Numbered from the stretch's first letter, positions 46,301 through 55,536 are shown. The stretch is 64,000 bases of DNA from Flammeovirgaceae bacterium SG7u.111 (GCA_034044135.1 CP139021.1:759635-823634); one strand, 5' to 3'. A program made the numbers and translations. The notes: generated by a model from the sequence alone, not told the origin.

Positions 46301-46984
46301 TTAAAATAAGATGGAATAAAGAGCAGAAAGCGGTGAAACCATCTTGCTTTTTGTTTCTTTAACTGATGCTTTTAAGCTGGCAATTGCCTTATAAATCAAT
46401 TTTCTGGCAGACTTTGTGAGTTTTAACTCCATAATGTAGGCTATCTCTTCATATGAGAACCCTTCTATGTAGTAAAGGGTAATTGCTTCTCGCTGTTTTT
46501 TAGAAAGCTGTTTTAACCCAGAATTGATCAGCGCTTTTTTTTCTTTGGTGAGCTGGTCTTCTATAATTTTCATTTCTTGCGGAAGGGATATTCCAAATTC
46601 AACTCCTTCAGCCAATGTTGTTGTAGATTTTTTTGACAAGGATTTCTTTTTCCTAAAAACCTCCCTTTGCAATGCTTTCAATAGATAAGCCCTGCCCGAT
46701 ACCACAGGCTTGATATTTTTCTGGTACTTTATAAGTTGGATAAATACATCTTGAATGCAATCTTTTACCAATTCGGGGTCTCGGCAAAGTTGGCATCCGT
46801 AGTTGAATAGCCAATCAATATTTCTTTGGTAAATAAAGTTGATTGCCTCAGCTTTGCCGTTGCAGAAATCTTCCCAAAATTCATTTCCATGCAAAGATGG
46901 ATTGTTTTTTTTTGCCTCAGGATTAGGTGGAAGTGCATATAGAGAGACCTCCTTAGGCAAATCGCTATGGTTAATCATTTTCAT
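46301..46984 (-). CDS. ECF RNA polymerase sigma-70 factor
   Basis: This is 227 residues, ECF-like. Region 2 is seen in YQRNIDWLFNYGCQLCRDPELVKDCIQDVFIQLIKY. Region 4 is LSKKQREAITLYYIEGFSYEEIAYIMELKLTKSARKLIYKA. It works with the FecR gene downstream and the SusC STN domain as a trans-envelope signalling unit. A charged N-terminal extension of about 30 residues is longer than in many ECF factors. Promoter specificity unknown. Confidence 0.93.
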   Translation of the reverse strand: MKMINHSDLPKEVSLYALPPNPEAKKNNPSLHGNEFWEDFCNGKAEAINFIYQRNIDWLFNYGCQLCRDPELVKDCIQDVFIQLIKYQKNIKPVVSGRAYLLKALQREVFRKKKSLSKKSTTTLAEGVEFGISLPQEMKIIEDQLTKEKKALINSGLKQLSKKQREAITLYYIEGFSYEEIAYIMELKLTKSARKLIYKAIASLKASVKETKSKMVSPLSALYSILF

Positions 46985-47344
46985 ATATTTCTAGTAATTG
47001 GTGATTAAGGTAGTAATAGCATTTATAAAATCCTAATAATGAAATATGGCTTTTTTGTGAAAATCTTAATATGTAAAAGGGCAACGTCTATTGGGTATTT
47101 ATGAAACATGGCGTATAAAGCGTGCCAAAGATATTTAACGCTATGTATTATCTATTTTTGCTTCTGGATAATATTAACTGTTATGAGTTACTGAAGTGGA
47201 CTTTCGTTGAGGGTTGCTTCAGGATTCCGACCCGGTTTACCGCTGCGCAAGGTCATTCGGGAAATATGATAAGATTTATTATTTGCTTATGAGTAGTAGA
47301 TGTTTTAATATTTAAGAAAATTGCTTTTAAAGACATTTAAAAAA
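46985..47344. other. intergenic region, divergent promoters presumed
   Basis: Upstream of the sigma gene (minus) and the 47345 lipoprotein gene (plus). It contains no open frame of note, no clear terminator and no confident TAnnTTTG box. Confidence 0.4.
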
Positions 47345-48004
47345 ATGAGATATAGCTATTTTCTACTGTTGTGTTTGCTAACTCTGGCTTCCTGTTCTGG
47401 TAACAATAAAAAAGAAGTGCCTGTTGAGGTAAAGGAAGAAGAGGATAATCTCTTGAAACTGGGAGAATATGCAGATAGTTTTCAGTATAAAAATCTCTCT
47501 AAGTTTGACATAGACTCTTTGGAGTGGGAGGAAAGACCGAACTATTACACTCGCCTAGATGAAGATGCTTTTAACATGGTTTGGCATGCAGATTCTACTC
47601 AGGTATTTTCCGAAAGCCCTAGCCTGAGCAATTATTTTTACTCAACACAAAACAGAAATACCAATTTTAAGGAGATAACTGTTTTGACTCAGTCGGATGG
47701 TTGCTGTACCAACCTTTGGTACATGATCTATGACAAAGAAGGCAAGTTCATCGATAAGTTTTCTGTGGCATCGAAAGGTGCAGACGGAAGCTGGTATGCT
47801 TATTCTACGGGTAAGTTTATAGATTATAATAATTACATACTTACCTCCGTAAACCACGAGCTTGCCGAGGTGTACGAATGGGATGAGCGGAAAGAGGTTT
47901 TTGATTGTGATTCAACCATTACCCAATTTACGATTGGAAAAGATGGGGTGGTAACAGAGAAAAATGTGCTTAGGGAATCTTATAAAAAAGAGGTGGTTCA
48001 GTAA
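47345..48004 (+). CDS. lipoprotein of unknown function
   Basis: From the ATG at 47345 this is 219 residues with lipobox LTLASC (Cys about 17); a frame back to 47321 is less suitable. An acidic linker (NNKKEVPVEVKEEEDN) leads to a beta-rich body with DGCCTNLWYMIYDKEGKFIDKF. Ends converge with bioD with a 7-bp overlap. Family not recognised. Confidence 0.65.
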   Translation: MRYSYFLLLCLLTLASCSGNNKKEVPVEVKEEEDNLLKLGEYADSFQYKNLSKFDIDSLEWEERPNYYTRLDEDAFNMVWHADSTQVFSESPSLSNYFYSTQNRNTNFKEITVLTQSDGCCTNLWYMIYDKEGKFIDKFSVASKGADGSWYAYSTGKFIDYNNYILTSVNHELAEVYEWDERKEVFDCDSTITQFTIGKDGVVTEKNVLRESYKKEVVQ

Positions 48005-48648
48005 CTCAACTCCTTTCCATGCATAACTTCCACTCCTTCAAAGTTTGTTTCTACATAGCTTTTGATGAAGGAAAACGACTCGTCGGAAATGGTCGGGTCG
48101 GCATCGGGGAGTTGGTTGTAGATGAGGAGCTGAAGGTTGAGCTTGTGGCTTTTGCAGGCGTTGAGGCTGAGGAGGGTGTGGTTGATGCTGCCGAGCTTTG
48201 AGGAGCTTACCAAAATGAGCGGATATTGATTTTCCACCAAAAAATCGATGAGGCAATACTGGTCGAAAAGTGGGACAAATAGCCCGCCCGCCCCTTCTAC
48301 CAAGTTGATTTGGTAGCGGGATGAAAGTTCAGTAATCGCATTTTCCAACTTCTCCTTGCTAATCTTTTTCCCATCGAGCCGAGCGGCTAGGTGTGGTGAA
48401 GCTGGGTAGGTGAACACATACGGGTGGGTAAGCCCCGTGGCATCTTCGGGAAAGAGTGTACATTCCATGGTAGAGCGATGTGCCAAAATATCTTCGGCTA
48501 TGCCTTCGCAACCAGTTTGCACTAGCTTTTGGGTGATAGTGTTTTTTCCATCATTCTTCAGCTTTTTAGCCAACAAACCTGTGATATAGGTCTTCCCACA
48601 ATCGGTATCAATTCCGCTTATGAAATATGTTTTTTCGTTGAAATTCAT
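47998..48648 (-). CDS. bioD: dethiobiotin synthase
   Basis: This is 216 residues. P-loop GIDTDCGKTYITG (13-25), a KLVQTGCEG segment, and LVEGAGGLFVPL, matching BioD's substrate and ATP sites. It makes the ureido ring of dethiobiotin from DAPA, CO2 and ATP. It is the last gene of the bioB-A-F-G-C-D minus-strand operon, 56 bp after bioC. Its stop overlaps the convergent lipoprotein gene. Confidence 0.92.
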   Translation of the reverse strand: MNFNEKTYFISGIDTDCGKTYITGLLAKKLKNDGKNTITQKLVQTGCEGIAEDILAHRSTMECTLFPEDATGLTHPYVFTYPASPHLAARLDGKKISKEKLENAITELSSRYQINLVEGAGGLFVPLFDQYCLIDFLVENQYPLILVSSSKLGSINHTLLSLNACKSHKLNLQLLIYNQLPDADPTISDESFSFIKSYVETNFEGVEVMHGKELSY

Positions 48649-48704
48649 GGTTTTAATTCTCTGTTTTGAACCACGGTATGCCTTGGTTTTACAAAATCTG
48701 ATTT

Positions 48705-49478
48705 CTATCTTCTAGCTTTCATCACACAAATAATCGGCTGATAGGTGAGGGAAACTTTCCCTTCGCTATTGCTGAAATTAGCATAATAGCTTTCTTCAAA
48801 CTTTTTTAATTTTTCCTTTCCCAAAAAATCTTTTCCGCATCCATTTACACCTGTGGTTTTGATATGGCGAAGGACTTGCCAAGGGGAATCGAGCCAGAGG
48901 GTTTGCCGCCATTGATCTTGGTGTAAGAGATCGAACTTTTCGGAGAAAATGCTAGACAGTTCTTCTGGTGAAGAATAGTCTAGCCCTACGCCAAGTGTGG
49001 TTTTTATTTCTCTAAAATTCTGTGTACCGAACGTGCTGAAAGCCAAAATACCATCGGTTTTGAGGGCTTGGGCAGCTTTTTTGGAGAATTTTTCCAAGCT
49101 TCCAAACCACTGGACGGTAGAGCTAGACACGATGGTGTCCAAGTGTTGGGGATACTGAATCAGCTCTGCATCGCCGGGCAAAAAGCTATAATTGTAAAAA
49201 GCCTGGTCGACTGCCATTTTCAAGATTTCCCCCGACATGGGATTCACCAAGTCATTGAGGTAATAGGTGCCGATATCGTAGCTGAACCACATGTTTTCGG
49301 TCAAAAAGCCTGTTCCACAGCCTATTTCCAAGGCTCGGGTCATGGGTTCGGTTTGGAAATGGTGCAGGGTATCGGCTAGCCGTTTGGCTACGTTTTTCTG
49401 CACCGAAGCTTCGTTTTGGTAGGTATGGAAATTTTTGCCAAAACGTGCTTTCACTATTTCTTTATCAATTGTTTTCAT
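48705..49478 (-). CDS. bioC: malonyl-ACP O-methyltransferase
   Basis: This is 257 residues. SAM motif I is ALEIGCGTGFLTENM (about 49-63), then TIVSSSTVQWFGSLEKF, typical of BioC (a W-F near motif post-I). FARFGKNFHTYQNEASVQKNVAKRL opens the protein as usual. It methylates malonyl-ACP to start pimelate synthesis. Operon position after bioG and before bioD is the common Bacteroidota order. Confidence 0.9.
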   Translation of the reverse strand: MKTIDKEIVKARFGKNFHTYQNEASVQKNVAKRLADTLHHFQTEPMTRALEIGCGTGFLTENMWFSYDIGTYYLNDLVNPMSGEILKMAVDQAFYNYSFLPGDAELIQYPQHLDTIVSSSTVQWFGSLEKFSKKAAQALKTDGILAFSTFGTQNFREIKTTLGVGLDYSSPEELSSIFSEKFDLLHQDQWRQTLWLDSPWQVLRHIKTTGVNGCGKDFLGKEKLKKFEESYYANFSNSEGKVSLTYQPIICVMKARR

Positions 49479-49570
49479 ATAAAATGAGTTGCGGGTTGCT
49501 GTTACCGATGGTTTGCCGCATTACGATGTGAAAAAAATTATATTTTTTTCATCGGCACATCACCTAATTA

Positions 49571-50239
49571 TCACATTATTAACTCTTCCCAATCTTTAAT
49601 TTCTCCAAAAGGAAAATGGGGGATATTCCTTTCTTCTATTTCACATTTTCCTTCCCAAAAATAGTGTTGGTTTTGACTTGGGAAAATCAAATCTTTTGTC
49701 CCGATGATTGCTTTGTCCCATACAAAACCGTTGGGCTTAGCTTCTTTCGAATTTTCGTAAATAGCTTGTAATTCAGTTTTTTGCTCTTCGGGTGTTCGTT
49801 GTGGCAACTGTGCCGACCATGCTTGATAATTTGCCCTTCCGCCCATCATCCGCAGGTTGAATTTTGTGCGGTTGGCTTCGTCCCAGCCCTCCAGCGTTCC
49901 CCTAAAAATGGGCTCGGGAATGCCAAATTCTTTGCTCACGGGTTTCCCCGTTCCGTTGATGGCGACCTTTTTTTCAAAGGTTAATTTCGAGTTGCTCAGC
50001 ACTTGCTCAGCAGCCCATACGCCCATGGACCAAGCGACTAAATAAAGTTGAGTAGGTGCCAAATCAATCGTTTCATCTAGCCAGTTTTCAAGTTCTTCTA
50101 GTTCAGTGTATTTGTTGAAATGGCAAAGGTTAACCTCTTCAAAACCAAGTGGTTTTATTGCGTTTTCGTCCATTCCCCATCCATTGAAAAAGAGGATACA
50201 TTTTTTGTTTCCTTTTTTATTGAGCCAGCGTTTGTCCAT
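49571..50239 (-). CDS. bioG: BioG-type pimeloyl-ACP methyl esterase (DUF452)
   Basis: This is 222 residues, DUF452 alpha/beta hydrolase. ILFFNGWGMDENAI opens the domain; the nucleophile elbow is VAWSMGVWAAE (S71); a late His lies in NIPHFPFGEI. BioG hydrolyses pimeloyl-ACP methyl ester, the step done by BioH in E. coli. Its 5' end overlaps bioF by 23 bp, a sign of translational coupling. Confidence 0.88.
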   Translation of the reverse strand: MDKRWLNKKGNKKCILFFNGWGMDENAIKPLGFEEVNLCHFNKYTELEELENWLDETIDLAPTQLYLVAWSMGVWAAEQVLSNSKLTFEKKVAINGTGKPVSKEFGIPEPIFRGTLEGWDEANRTKFNLRMMGGRANYQAWSAQLPQRTPEEQKTELQAIYENSKEAKPNGFVWDKAIIGTKDLIFPSQNQHYFWEGKCEIEERNIPHFPFGEIKDWEELIM

Positions 50240-51344
50240 GTTTTTTTAGGTGTTGGATGATGGGAAGAAGTGAGTCGAAGTTCATGTTCGCATTGAGCGA
50301 AAAGCGCAGCCTAGCCGTGCCTTTGGGAACGGTCGGGTAGCGGATGGGCAAGACCTTGAAGCCAAGTTGCTGAAGTTGTTGGGAAAGCCGAACGGCAGCA
50401 TCGTTTTCCCCCACCAAAAAAGGAATGATATGGCTATCTGCCACTTGTCCAAGTTCGGTGGAAAATTGCTGCGTAAGTGATTGGAGGCGTTGCCTTTCCA
50501 AGTTTAGGCTGGGCAAAAGTTCGAACACAAATTTGCTCCAAGCCAAGTTGATAGGAGGGAGGGCGGTGCTAAAAATCAGCGTGCGAGAGCGATTGATAAG
50601 GTAGCTTTTAAATACCTCGTTGCAGACCAAAAATGCTCCTATGGACGCCAAGGATTTTCCCATGCATCCCACCAAAAAATCAACCTCTTTCAAGCAGTTT
50701 TTTTCTTCGGATATGCCAAGCCCTTGCTTGCCCAAAAGCCCCACCGAATGGGCCTCATCGAGGTACAAGAAGGTGTCAAATTTCTGTTTGAGTTCAATGA
50801 GTTTTTCCAAATCTGCCACGTCCCCGTCCATGCTAAAAATGCTTTCGCTCACGATGAATACTTGCTCGAATTTCCCCCGATTTTGTTCCAAAAGCGATTC
50901 CAAATGTGCATAGTTGAGATGGGCAAAGCGGAGGGTGGTGGCTTGGGAAAGTTTCATGCCATCGATCAGGCTGGCGTGTACCAGTTTGTCGGCGAGAATC
51001 AGGTCATTCTTCCCTGCCAAGGCAGGTAAGATTCCCGTGTTGGCATGGTAGCCGCTGTTGTAAATCAGTGCCTCGTTCCCGTATAGCTCACCAATGGTTT
51101 GCTCTAGCTCAATATGTGCCTGCGTGTTTCCGCTCAGCAACCGTGAAGAAGCAGCACTGGGTTTTCGGCTTTCCAAAGGAACTTCCTCCAAAAACCTGTT
51201 ATAAAGTGCCGGATTCTGGTTCAAGCCCAAATAATCATTCGAACTCAAATCAACCAACGCACCCGCAGGCGGAGGAAGTTTCCGAAGGTTTCCCCTAGCT
51301 TCCAGCTCTTGCAATTCAGCCCTATACATATTTAGATTAGCCAT
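50217..51344 (-). CDS. bioF: 8-amino-7-oxononanoate synthase
   Basis: This is 375 residues, alpha-oxoamine synthase family. SSNDYLGLNQNPALYN, then YNSGYHANTGILPAL, LYLDEAHSVGLLG (D196) and CMGKSLASIGAFL, with PLP-binding K230. It joins pimeloyl-ACP and alanine. Followed by bioG with a 23-bp overlap; a REP-like hairpin lies between it and bioA. Confidence 0.93.
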   Translation of the reverse strand: MANLNMYRAELQELEARGNLRKLPPPAGALVDLSSNDYLGLNQNPALYNRFLEEVPLESRKPSAASSRLLSGNTQAHIELEQTIGELYGNEALIYNSGYHANTGILPALAGKNDLILADKLVHASLIDGMKLSQATTLRFAHLNYAHLESLLEQNRGKFEQVFIVSESIFSMDGDVADLEKLIELKQKFDTFLYLDEAHSVGLLGKQGLGISEEKNCLKEVDFLVGCMGKSLASIGAFLVCNEVFKSYLINRSRTLIFSTALPPINLAWSKFVFELLPSLNLERQRLQSLTQQFSTELGQVADSHIIPFLVGENDAAVRLSQQLQQLGFKVLPIRYPTVPKGTARLRFSLNANMNFDSLLPIIQHLKKHGQTLAQ

Positions 51345-51365
51345 GATATTTTCTGTTAAAAACTA

Positions 51366-51386
51366 GTGCGAGCATCCGCTCGTGCC
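51366..51386. repeat. REP-like hairpin inside the biotin operon
   Basis: GTGCGAGC-ATCC-GCTCGTGCC type palindrome, sharing loop ATCC and the arm layout with the hairpin at 11133-11156 near the RAYT gene. It lies between bioF's start and bioA's stop. Confidence 0.5.
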
Positions 51387-51393
51387 GAAGGTA

Positions 51394-52689
51394 TTACGTC
51401 AACCCGCAACTCGCAACACGAACCACCTCACTCATCCCATCGGTCAGTTTTTGCAGGTCTTTGTCGGGAATCATGAAAGGCGGCATGGTGTAGATTAATT
51501 TCCCGAAAGGTCGGATCCAAACCCCGTTTTCCACAAATGCTGCTTGGATTTCAGCCATTTGAACAGGTTCTTTCATTTCCACCACACCAATTGCCCCAAG
51601 CACTCGCACATCGGCAACCGAATCCAAGTTTTGCAGCTCGGAAAGGTTCGTTTTTAAATGCTTTTCTATGCGAGAAACACTTGCCTGCCAATCGCTTTCC
51701 AACAGCAAACCGATGCTTGCGTTTGCCACCGCACAGGCGAGCGGATTTCCCATAAAAGTAGGACCGTGCATGAACACCCCAGGGTTTCCGTTGGAAATGG
51801 TGGTAGCCACTTTTTTGCTGCAAAGCGTGGCGGCAAAGCTCATGTAGCCTCCTGTAATTGCTTTTCCCAAGCACATGATATCGGGGGAAATATTGGCGTG
51901 TTCGCAAGCGAAAAGCTTTCCGCTTCTGCCAAAGCCCGTAGCTATTTCATCGGCAATAAGCAGGATGTCAAATTCCTCGCAAAGCTGTTTTGCCCCTTTC
52001 AAAAACTCGGGATGGTAAAACCGCATTCCACCTGCTCCTTGGACAATAGGCTCGAGGATGAGGGCGGCAATTTCTTCGTGTTTTTCTTCCAAAAGCTGCC
52101 TGAGTTCAGAAAGGTCATTTTCATCAAATTCTTTACCGAAAACAGAAGAAGGTTTTTCCACAAAATACTGAATGCCAAGTTTTCCATTGAAAATGTGGTG
52201 CATCCCGTTCACAGGATCGCAGACCGACATGGCATGCCATGTATCACCATGATACCCGCCCTTGATGGTGGCAAATGCACTTTTGGAAGGCTTCCCCGCC
52301 GACTGCCAATATTGCAAAGCCATTTTGAGGGCAACCTCCACCGCCACCGAGCCCGAATCGCAGAAAAATACCTGTTCCAAGCCTTCTGGGGTGATTTCGA
52401 CCAGTTTTTGGGCAAGCTCCACCGCAGGTTCGTGCGTGAGCCCTCCAAACATCACATGCGCCATTTTTCCCAACTGCTCCTGTACCGCAGCGTTCAGCAC
52501 GGGATGGTTGTAGCCATGCACGGCACACCACCAGCTCGACATCCCATCTACCAAGGCACGCCCGTCTTTTAGGAACAGTTTTGCCCCATCGGCTCGCTCC
52601 ACCGCATAGCAAGGCAGCGGTTCGGTAGCCGATGTATATGGATGCCAAATATGTTCCCTATCAAACCGAAGCAGTTCGTCCGTCGTCAT
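51394..52689 (-). CDS. bioA: adenosylmethionine-8-amino-7-oxononanoate aminotransferase
   Basis: From the ATG at 52689 this is 431 residues ([20 protein letters not shown]); a frame back to 52770 reads through the palindrome. Typical BioA motifs: [41 protein letters not shown] (D247) and [12 protein letters not shown] with PLP Lys276. It transfers an amino group from SAM to KAPA. Upstream gap to bioB holds the 28-bp palindrome at 52721. Confidence 0.93.
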   Translation of the reverse strand: MTTDELLRFDREHIWHPYTSATEPLPCYAVERADGAKLFLKDGRALVDGMSSWWCAVHGYNHPVLNAAVQEQLGKMAHVMFGGLTHEPAVELAQKLVEITPEGLEQVFFCDSGSVAVEVALKMALQYWQSAGKPSKSAFATIKGGYHGDTWHAMSVCDPVNGMHHIFNGKLGIQYFVEKPSSVFGKEFDENDLSELRQLLEEKHEEIAALILEPIVQGAGGMRFYHPEFLKGAKQLCEEFDILLIADEIATGFGRSGKLFACEHANISPDIMCLGKAITGGYMSFAATLCSKKVATTISNGNPGVFMHGPTFMGNPLACAVANASIGLLLESDWQASVSRIEKHLKTNLSELQNLDSVADVRVLGAIGVVEMKEPVQMAEIQAAFVENGVWIRPFGKLIYTMPPFMIPDKDLQKLTDGMSEVVRVASCGLT

Positions 52690-52720
52690 TTTTTTTTGTT
52701 GAATTTTAATGGACATTTCG

Positions 52721-52748
52721 GTAGAGACGCAATGCATTGCGTCTCTAC
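52721..52748. repeat. perfect 28-bp palindrome between bioB and bioA
   Basis: GTAGAGACGCAATG (52721-52734) is exactly the inverted complement of CATTGCGTCTCTAC (52735-52748). It begins inside the bioB-bioA gap. Similar arms occur at 14382-14410. The symmetric form without T-run suggests a dispersed palindromic repeat rather than a terminator. Confidence 0.8.
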
Positions 52749-52753
52749 GTTGG

Positions 52754-53716
52754 TTATTTTCCAATATCAAATCCAGCTGCCTTAAAGTCGCGGATATCTT
52801 CAGCGGTGTTGGAACCTATAGTGGTGAGGTAATCGCCCGTAAGTGCCGAGTTGATTCCTGCTCTTAGTGCCTTGTCTTGGAAATCTTTGATTTTCAGCCT
52901 TCCGCCAGCAAAGCGCAGGTTGGCTTTCGGGTTGATGAAGCGGAAAACAGCGATGGTGGTCAAAATTTCCTCTTCGGTAAGGTCAGAGACTTTTTCCAAA
53001 GGAGTGCCATCTACTTGGGTGAGGATGTTGAGAGGGATAGACATGATGCGAAGGTCTCTTAGCGTACAAGCTAGCTCCACTCGGTGGTTCATGTTTTCGC
53101 CCATTCCAATGATGCCTCCTGAGCACACTTTTAACCCAAGTGATTGTGCAGATTTGATGGTCTCTATTTTCTCGTCCATGCTGTGCGTGGTGCAGACTTC
53201 GGGGAAGTAAGATGGTGCAGTTTCCAAGTTGCAGTGGTAATGGTCTATGCCCGTGTCGCGGAGCTTTTCGAGTTGCTTTTCTTCCAACAAGCCCATGGAT
53301 GCGCACAAATGGATGTCCGACTGTTCTTTGATCTCGTCGTAAATCTCAATCATATTATCAATTGTCCTGTCAGATGCTTTTCTGCCGCTGGTGACTAGGG
53401 AATGACGGTTCACGCCGTTTGCAGCACTTTCCAATACCTGTGCAATCACTTTTTCCTTGGCAATGAGGTCATAAGTTTCCACCCCTGTTTCGTAATGGCC
53501 CGACTGGCTGCACCACTTGCAGTCTTGCGGGCACTTACCCGATTTGGCGTTGGTGATGGAGCATAGGTCCATTTTTGTTCCGCAGAAATGCAGGCGGATT
53601 TCGTCGGCGGCTTGGTAAAGTGCTTCCTTGTTTTCTACTTGTGTGAGGGCTACCCCTTCTTCGTAGCTAAGCTCGTAGCCAGCAATTACTTTTTCTTTAA
53701 GTTCTTGGATGTTCAT
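52754..53716 (-). CDS. bioB: biotin synthase
   Basis: From the ATG at 53716 this is 320 residues. Radical-SAM cysteines are C62, C66, C69 in [33 protein letters not shown] and [18 protein letters not shown] are BioB signatures. It inserts sulfur into dethiobiotin. First gene of the biotin operon in the minus strand. An alternative ATG at 53740 exists. Upstream is the 53697-54185 frame and a terminator. Confidence 0.95.
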   Translation of the reverse strand: MNIQELKEKVIAGYELSYEEGVALTQVENKEALYQAADEIRLHFCGTKMDLCSITNAKSGKCPQDCKWCSQSGHYETGVETYDLIAKEKVIAQVLESAANGVNRHSLVTSGRKASDRTIDNMIEIYDEIKEQSDIHLCASMGLLEEKQLEKLRDTGIDHYHCNLETAPSYFPEVCTTHSMDEKIETIKSAQSLGLKVCSGGIIGMGENMNHRVELACTLRDLRIMSIPLNILTQVDGTPLEKVSDLTEEEILTTIAVFRFINPKANLRFAGGRLKIKDFQDKALRAGINSALTGDYLTTIGSNTAEDIRDFKAAGFDIGK

Positions 53717-54185
53717 AATATTTAAGTGTTTGATAAACAAATAAGTGCGACCTGTTTTTCAATAAAGCATCGATTGTCAACAGCAATGTTGGTTTATTAA
53801 AATAGCACTCGTGCTTAGACATAAAAAAAGCCTTTAGGCTGCGGAAACAGCGTAAAGGCTTACGGTGGATAAATGTATGGATGAGGGAATGCCCAAGCTT
53901 GGGCGCTCCTGTGTTTGTGTTTACTGTAACAAGTTGTAATAGCTCTAGTTCTTGGATGGAAAGCTCCTTCCATTCGGACGCTTCTTCCCCCGTTTCCCAA
54001 CTTGCCTCACCAAGCCCCAGTAGGCTGATAAAGCTCTCCAAGGTTTTGGTAGCTTGGCGGCAGATTTCCACCGAAAGCTTTCCTATTTTGATGCTCTTCC
54101 CCAGCGAAGCAAACACCGCATAGCTCTTCCTCGACCAGCGGGAAAAGACCAATGTTTGGGGCGATATGTTGGGGAAAGTGTTCAA
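53697..54185 (-). CDS. unidentified reading frame upstream of bioB, reads through a terminator
   Basis: This is a 162-residue frame whose first part looks like a real protein: SPQTLVFSRWSRKSYAVFASL, then IKIGKLSVEICRQA, and a middle acidic helix. I do not place it in a named family. The frame then runs without stop through the intrinsic terminator hairpin at 53823-53861 and ends 20 bp inside the bioB start region, so the last 50 residues are unlikely to be normal coding. It may end by a frameshift, or act as a leader reading frame controlling the terminator. Function unknown. Confidence 0.45.
   Translation of the reverse strand: MNTFPNISPQTLVFSRWSRKSYAVFASLGKSIKIGKLSVEICRQATKTLESFISLLGLGEASWETGEEASEWKELSIQELELLQLVTVNTNTGAPKLGHSLIHTFIHRKPLRCFRSLKAFFMSKHECYFNKPTLLLTIDALLKNRSHLFVYQTLKYYEHPRT
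53823..53861 (-). terminator. intrinsic terminator/attenuator before bioB
   Basis: On the minus strand AAGCCTTTA pairs with TAAAGGCTT (53828-53836 with 53853-53861) with an inner GCTG/CAGC step and a 6-nt loop, followed by TTTTTTT. It lies between the 54185 frame and bioB, 107 bp before the bioB ATG. Confidence 0.75.
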
Positions 54186-54609
54186 TTTAGTGTTTTGCTT
54201 TTACAATGGCTCGGCATTTAGTTTTTCTGGCATTCCAGTGGTTACTGGATGCTAGTTACTGGTTTATACTGTAATGGATTGATAAATAATTTTTTACCAT
54301 TTATCATCGTCAGGTTAAATTTTCTTTTCATAAAGAACAAGCAACGAGAAACAAGCAACTAGCAACCAAGAGCTTTTTAGTTGAGATGTAGTAAGTAGTT
54401 ACAAAAAAACTTGCCAAATAGTCAATTTTAAGTCCAAATTAAAAGGATTTTTTCAGATTCAAAACAAAAATGGGGAGGGAAAACTGCTTTTGGACTAAAA
54501 TCATATGGGAATGTTGATGCTTGGCAGGTTTGAAAGCTGTTACTTCAATTGGTAATATCCAACAACTTTATTTTTAGAAGGGAAATTGATGAAGACTTCA
54601 AGTTTTAAA
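54186..54609. other. intergenic region with short inverted repeats
   Basis: Words TTACTGG...GCTAGTTACTGG (54236-54270) and the inverted AACAAGCAAC...AGCAACC block (54336-54369) match the tandem unit at 9192-9243. The rest is AT-rich with no clear gene, RNA or terminator. Confidence 0.4.
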
Positions 54610-54873
54610 CTATCGCCAAATCTCTACTTTTGAAATTCTTTTATTGGAGTAATAGCTGTCTTCAAAAAGTTGTCCCTCAATGGTGTATGTATAAAAAAGT
54701 TTGTAAGAGGCACTTCGCCCAAAGGGAACAACTTGTTTGTTGGTAATGTACCCTTTGGTATAAGTTATTTCTCCCATAAATAAAGAGTCCCAATTAAAAA
54801 TATCCGATAGATAAGACACTATTAATATGAGTATCACTAGAAGTCCGGCTCTTCCTATATGTCCAGAGTTCAT
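54610..54873 (-). CDS. small membrane-anchored protein, unknown
   Basis: This is 87 residues: an N-terminal helix (AGLLVILILIVSYLSDIF) and a short beta-like body (YTKGYITNKQVVPFGRSASYKLFYTYTIEGQ) with DUF3592-like feel, ending in a charged strand. Located between lrp terminator and the repeat area. Not recognised with confidence. Confidence 0.5.
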   Translation of the reverse strand: MNSGHIGRAGLLVILILIVSYLSDIFNWDSLFMGEITYTKGYITNKQVVPFGRSASYKLFYTYTIEGQLFEDSYYSNKRISKVEIWR

Positions 54874-54883
54874 AAGCGTACAT

Positions 54884-54928
54884 TTTCAAAAAAAAAACAA
54901 ACCTCTCTACCAAGAAAAGGCAGAGAGG
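54884..54928 (-). terminator. intrinsic terminator of the Lrp/AsnC gene
   Basis: CCTCTCTACC/GGCAGAGAGG (54902-54911 with 54919-54928); on the minus strand it is followed by TTTGTTTTTTTT. It lies between the Lrp stop and the small membrane gene. Confidence 0.8.
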
Positions 54929-54956
54929 CTGGCGTATCATTAAAAGAACTTATTTC

Positions 54957-55427
54957 TTATATCACGTCCAATTGAAGCGGACGGTTTATTTTTTCCTCTA
55001 GTGAAATCATCGTTTCCGTACGGTCAATTCCTTGCACACTCTGTACTTTATTGTGGAGGATGTCTCTAAGGTGATTGGTATCTGTACAAGCGATTTTTGC
55101 GAAAATACTGTAGTTACCCGTAGTGTAGTGAAGGGTAAGTATCTCAGGGATTTTCATCAGCTCGGCAGAAACCTCTTCGTACATGGAGCTTTTTTCGAGG
55201 TAAATACCCAAAAAAGCAGTGATATCATAGCCTAGTTTGCTGAAGTTTATATCAAGAGTAGAGCCTCTCACCACACCCATCTTTTCCAACTTCTTCATTC
55301 GTACGTGAACCGTACCACCCGATACAAAAATGCGTTCTGCAATCTCGGTATAGGGTGTTTTAGCATCCTTCATTAGCTCTGACAATATCTTGATATCTAT
55401 ATTGTCAATTCCTAAATTTTTATTCAT
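54957..55427 (-). CDS. Lrp/AsnC family transcriptional regulator
   Basis: This is 156 residues. Helix-turn-helix: NIDIKILSELMKDAKTPYTEIAERIFVSGGTVHVRMKKLEKMGVV. The RAM/AsnC ligand-binding domain follows (DITAFLGIYLEKSS, LTLHYTTGNYSIFAKIACTDTNHLRDIL, VQSVQGIDRTETMISLEE). Such proteins sense amino acids and regulate transport and metabolism. Target unknown. Divergent from the candidate RNA unit at 55537. Confidence 0.92.
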   Translation of the reverse strand: MNKNLGIDNIDIKILSELMKDAKTPYTEIAERIFVSGGTVHVRMKKLEKMGVVRGSTLDINFSKLGYDITAFLGIYLEKSSMYEEVSAELMKIPEILTLHYTTGNYSIFAKIACTDTNHLRDILHNKVQSVQGIDRTETMISLEEKINRPLQLDVI

Positions 55428-55536
55428 TTTTTTATTGCGAGATTAAGTTATTCTTAAAATTTTAAACTAATAGTTGATAAAAATATAATTTTTTATTAAA
55501 ATCTTTATGATATTTTCAATTTTGAAATAATAATTT

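Noticed and set aside
46144-46362. 72-residue plus-strand frame overlapping the sigma gene's end
   Set aside because: Antisense overlap with a clear sigma factor and no known domain; a shorter start at 46228 looks slightly protein-like but is not enough.
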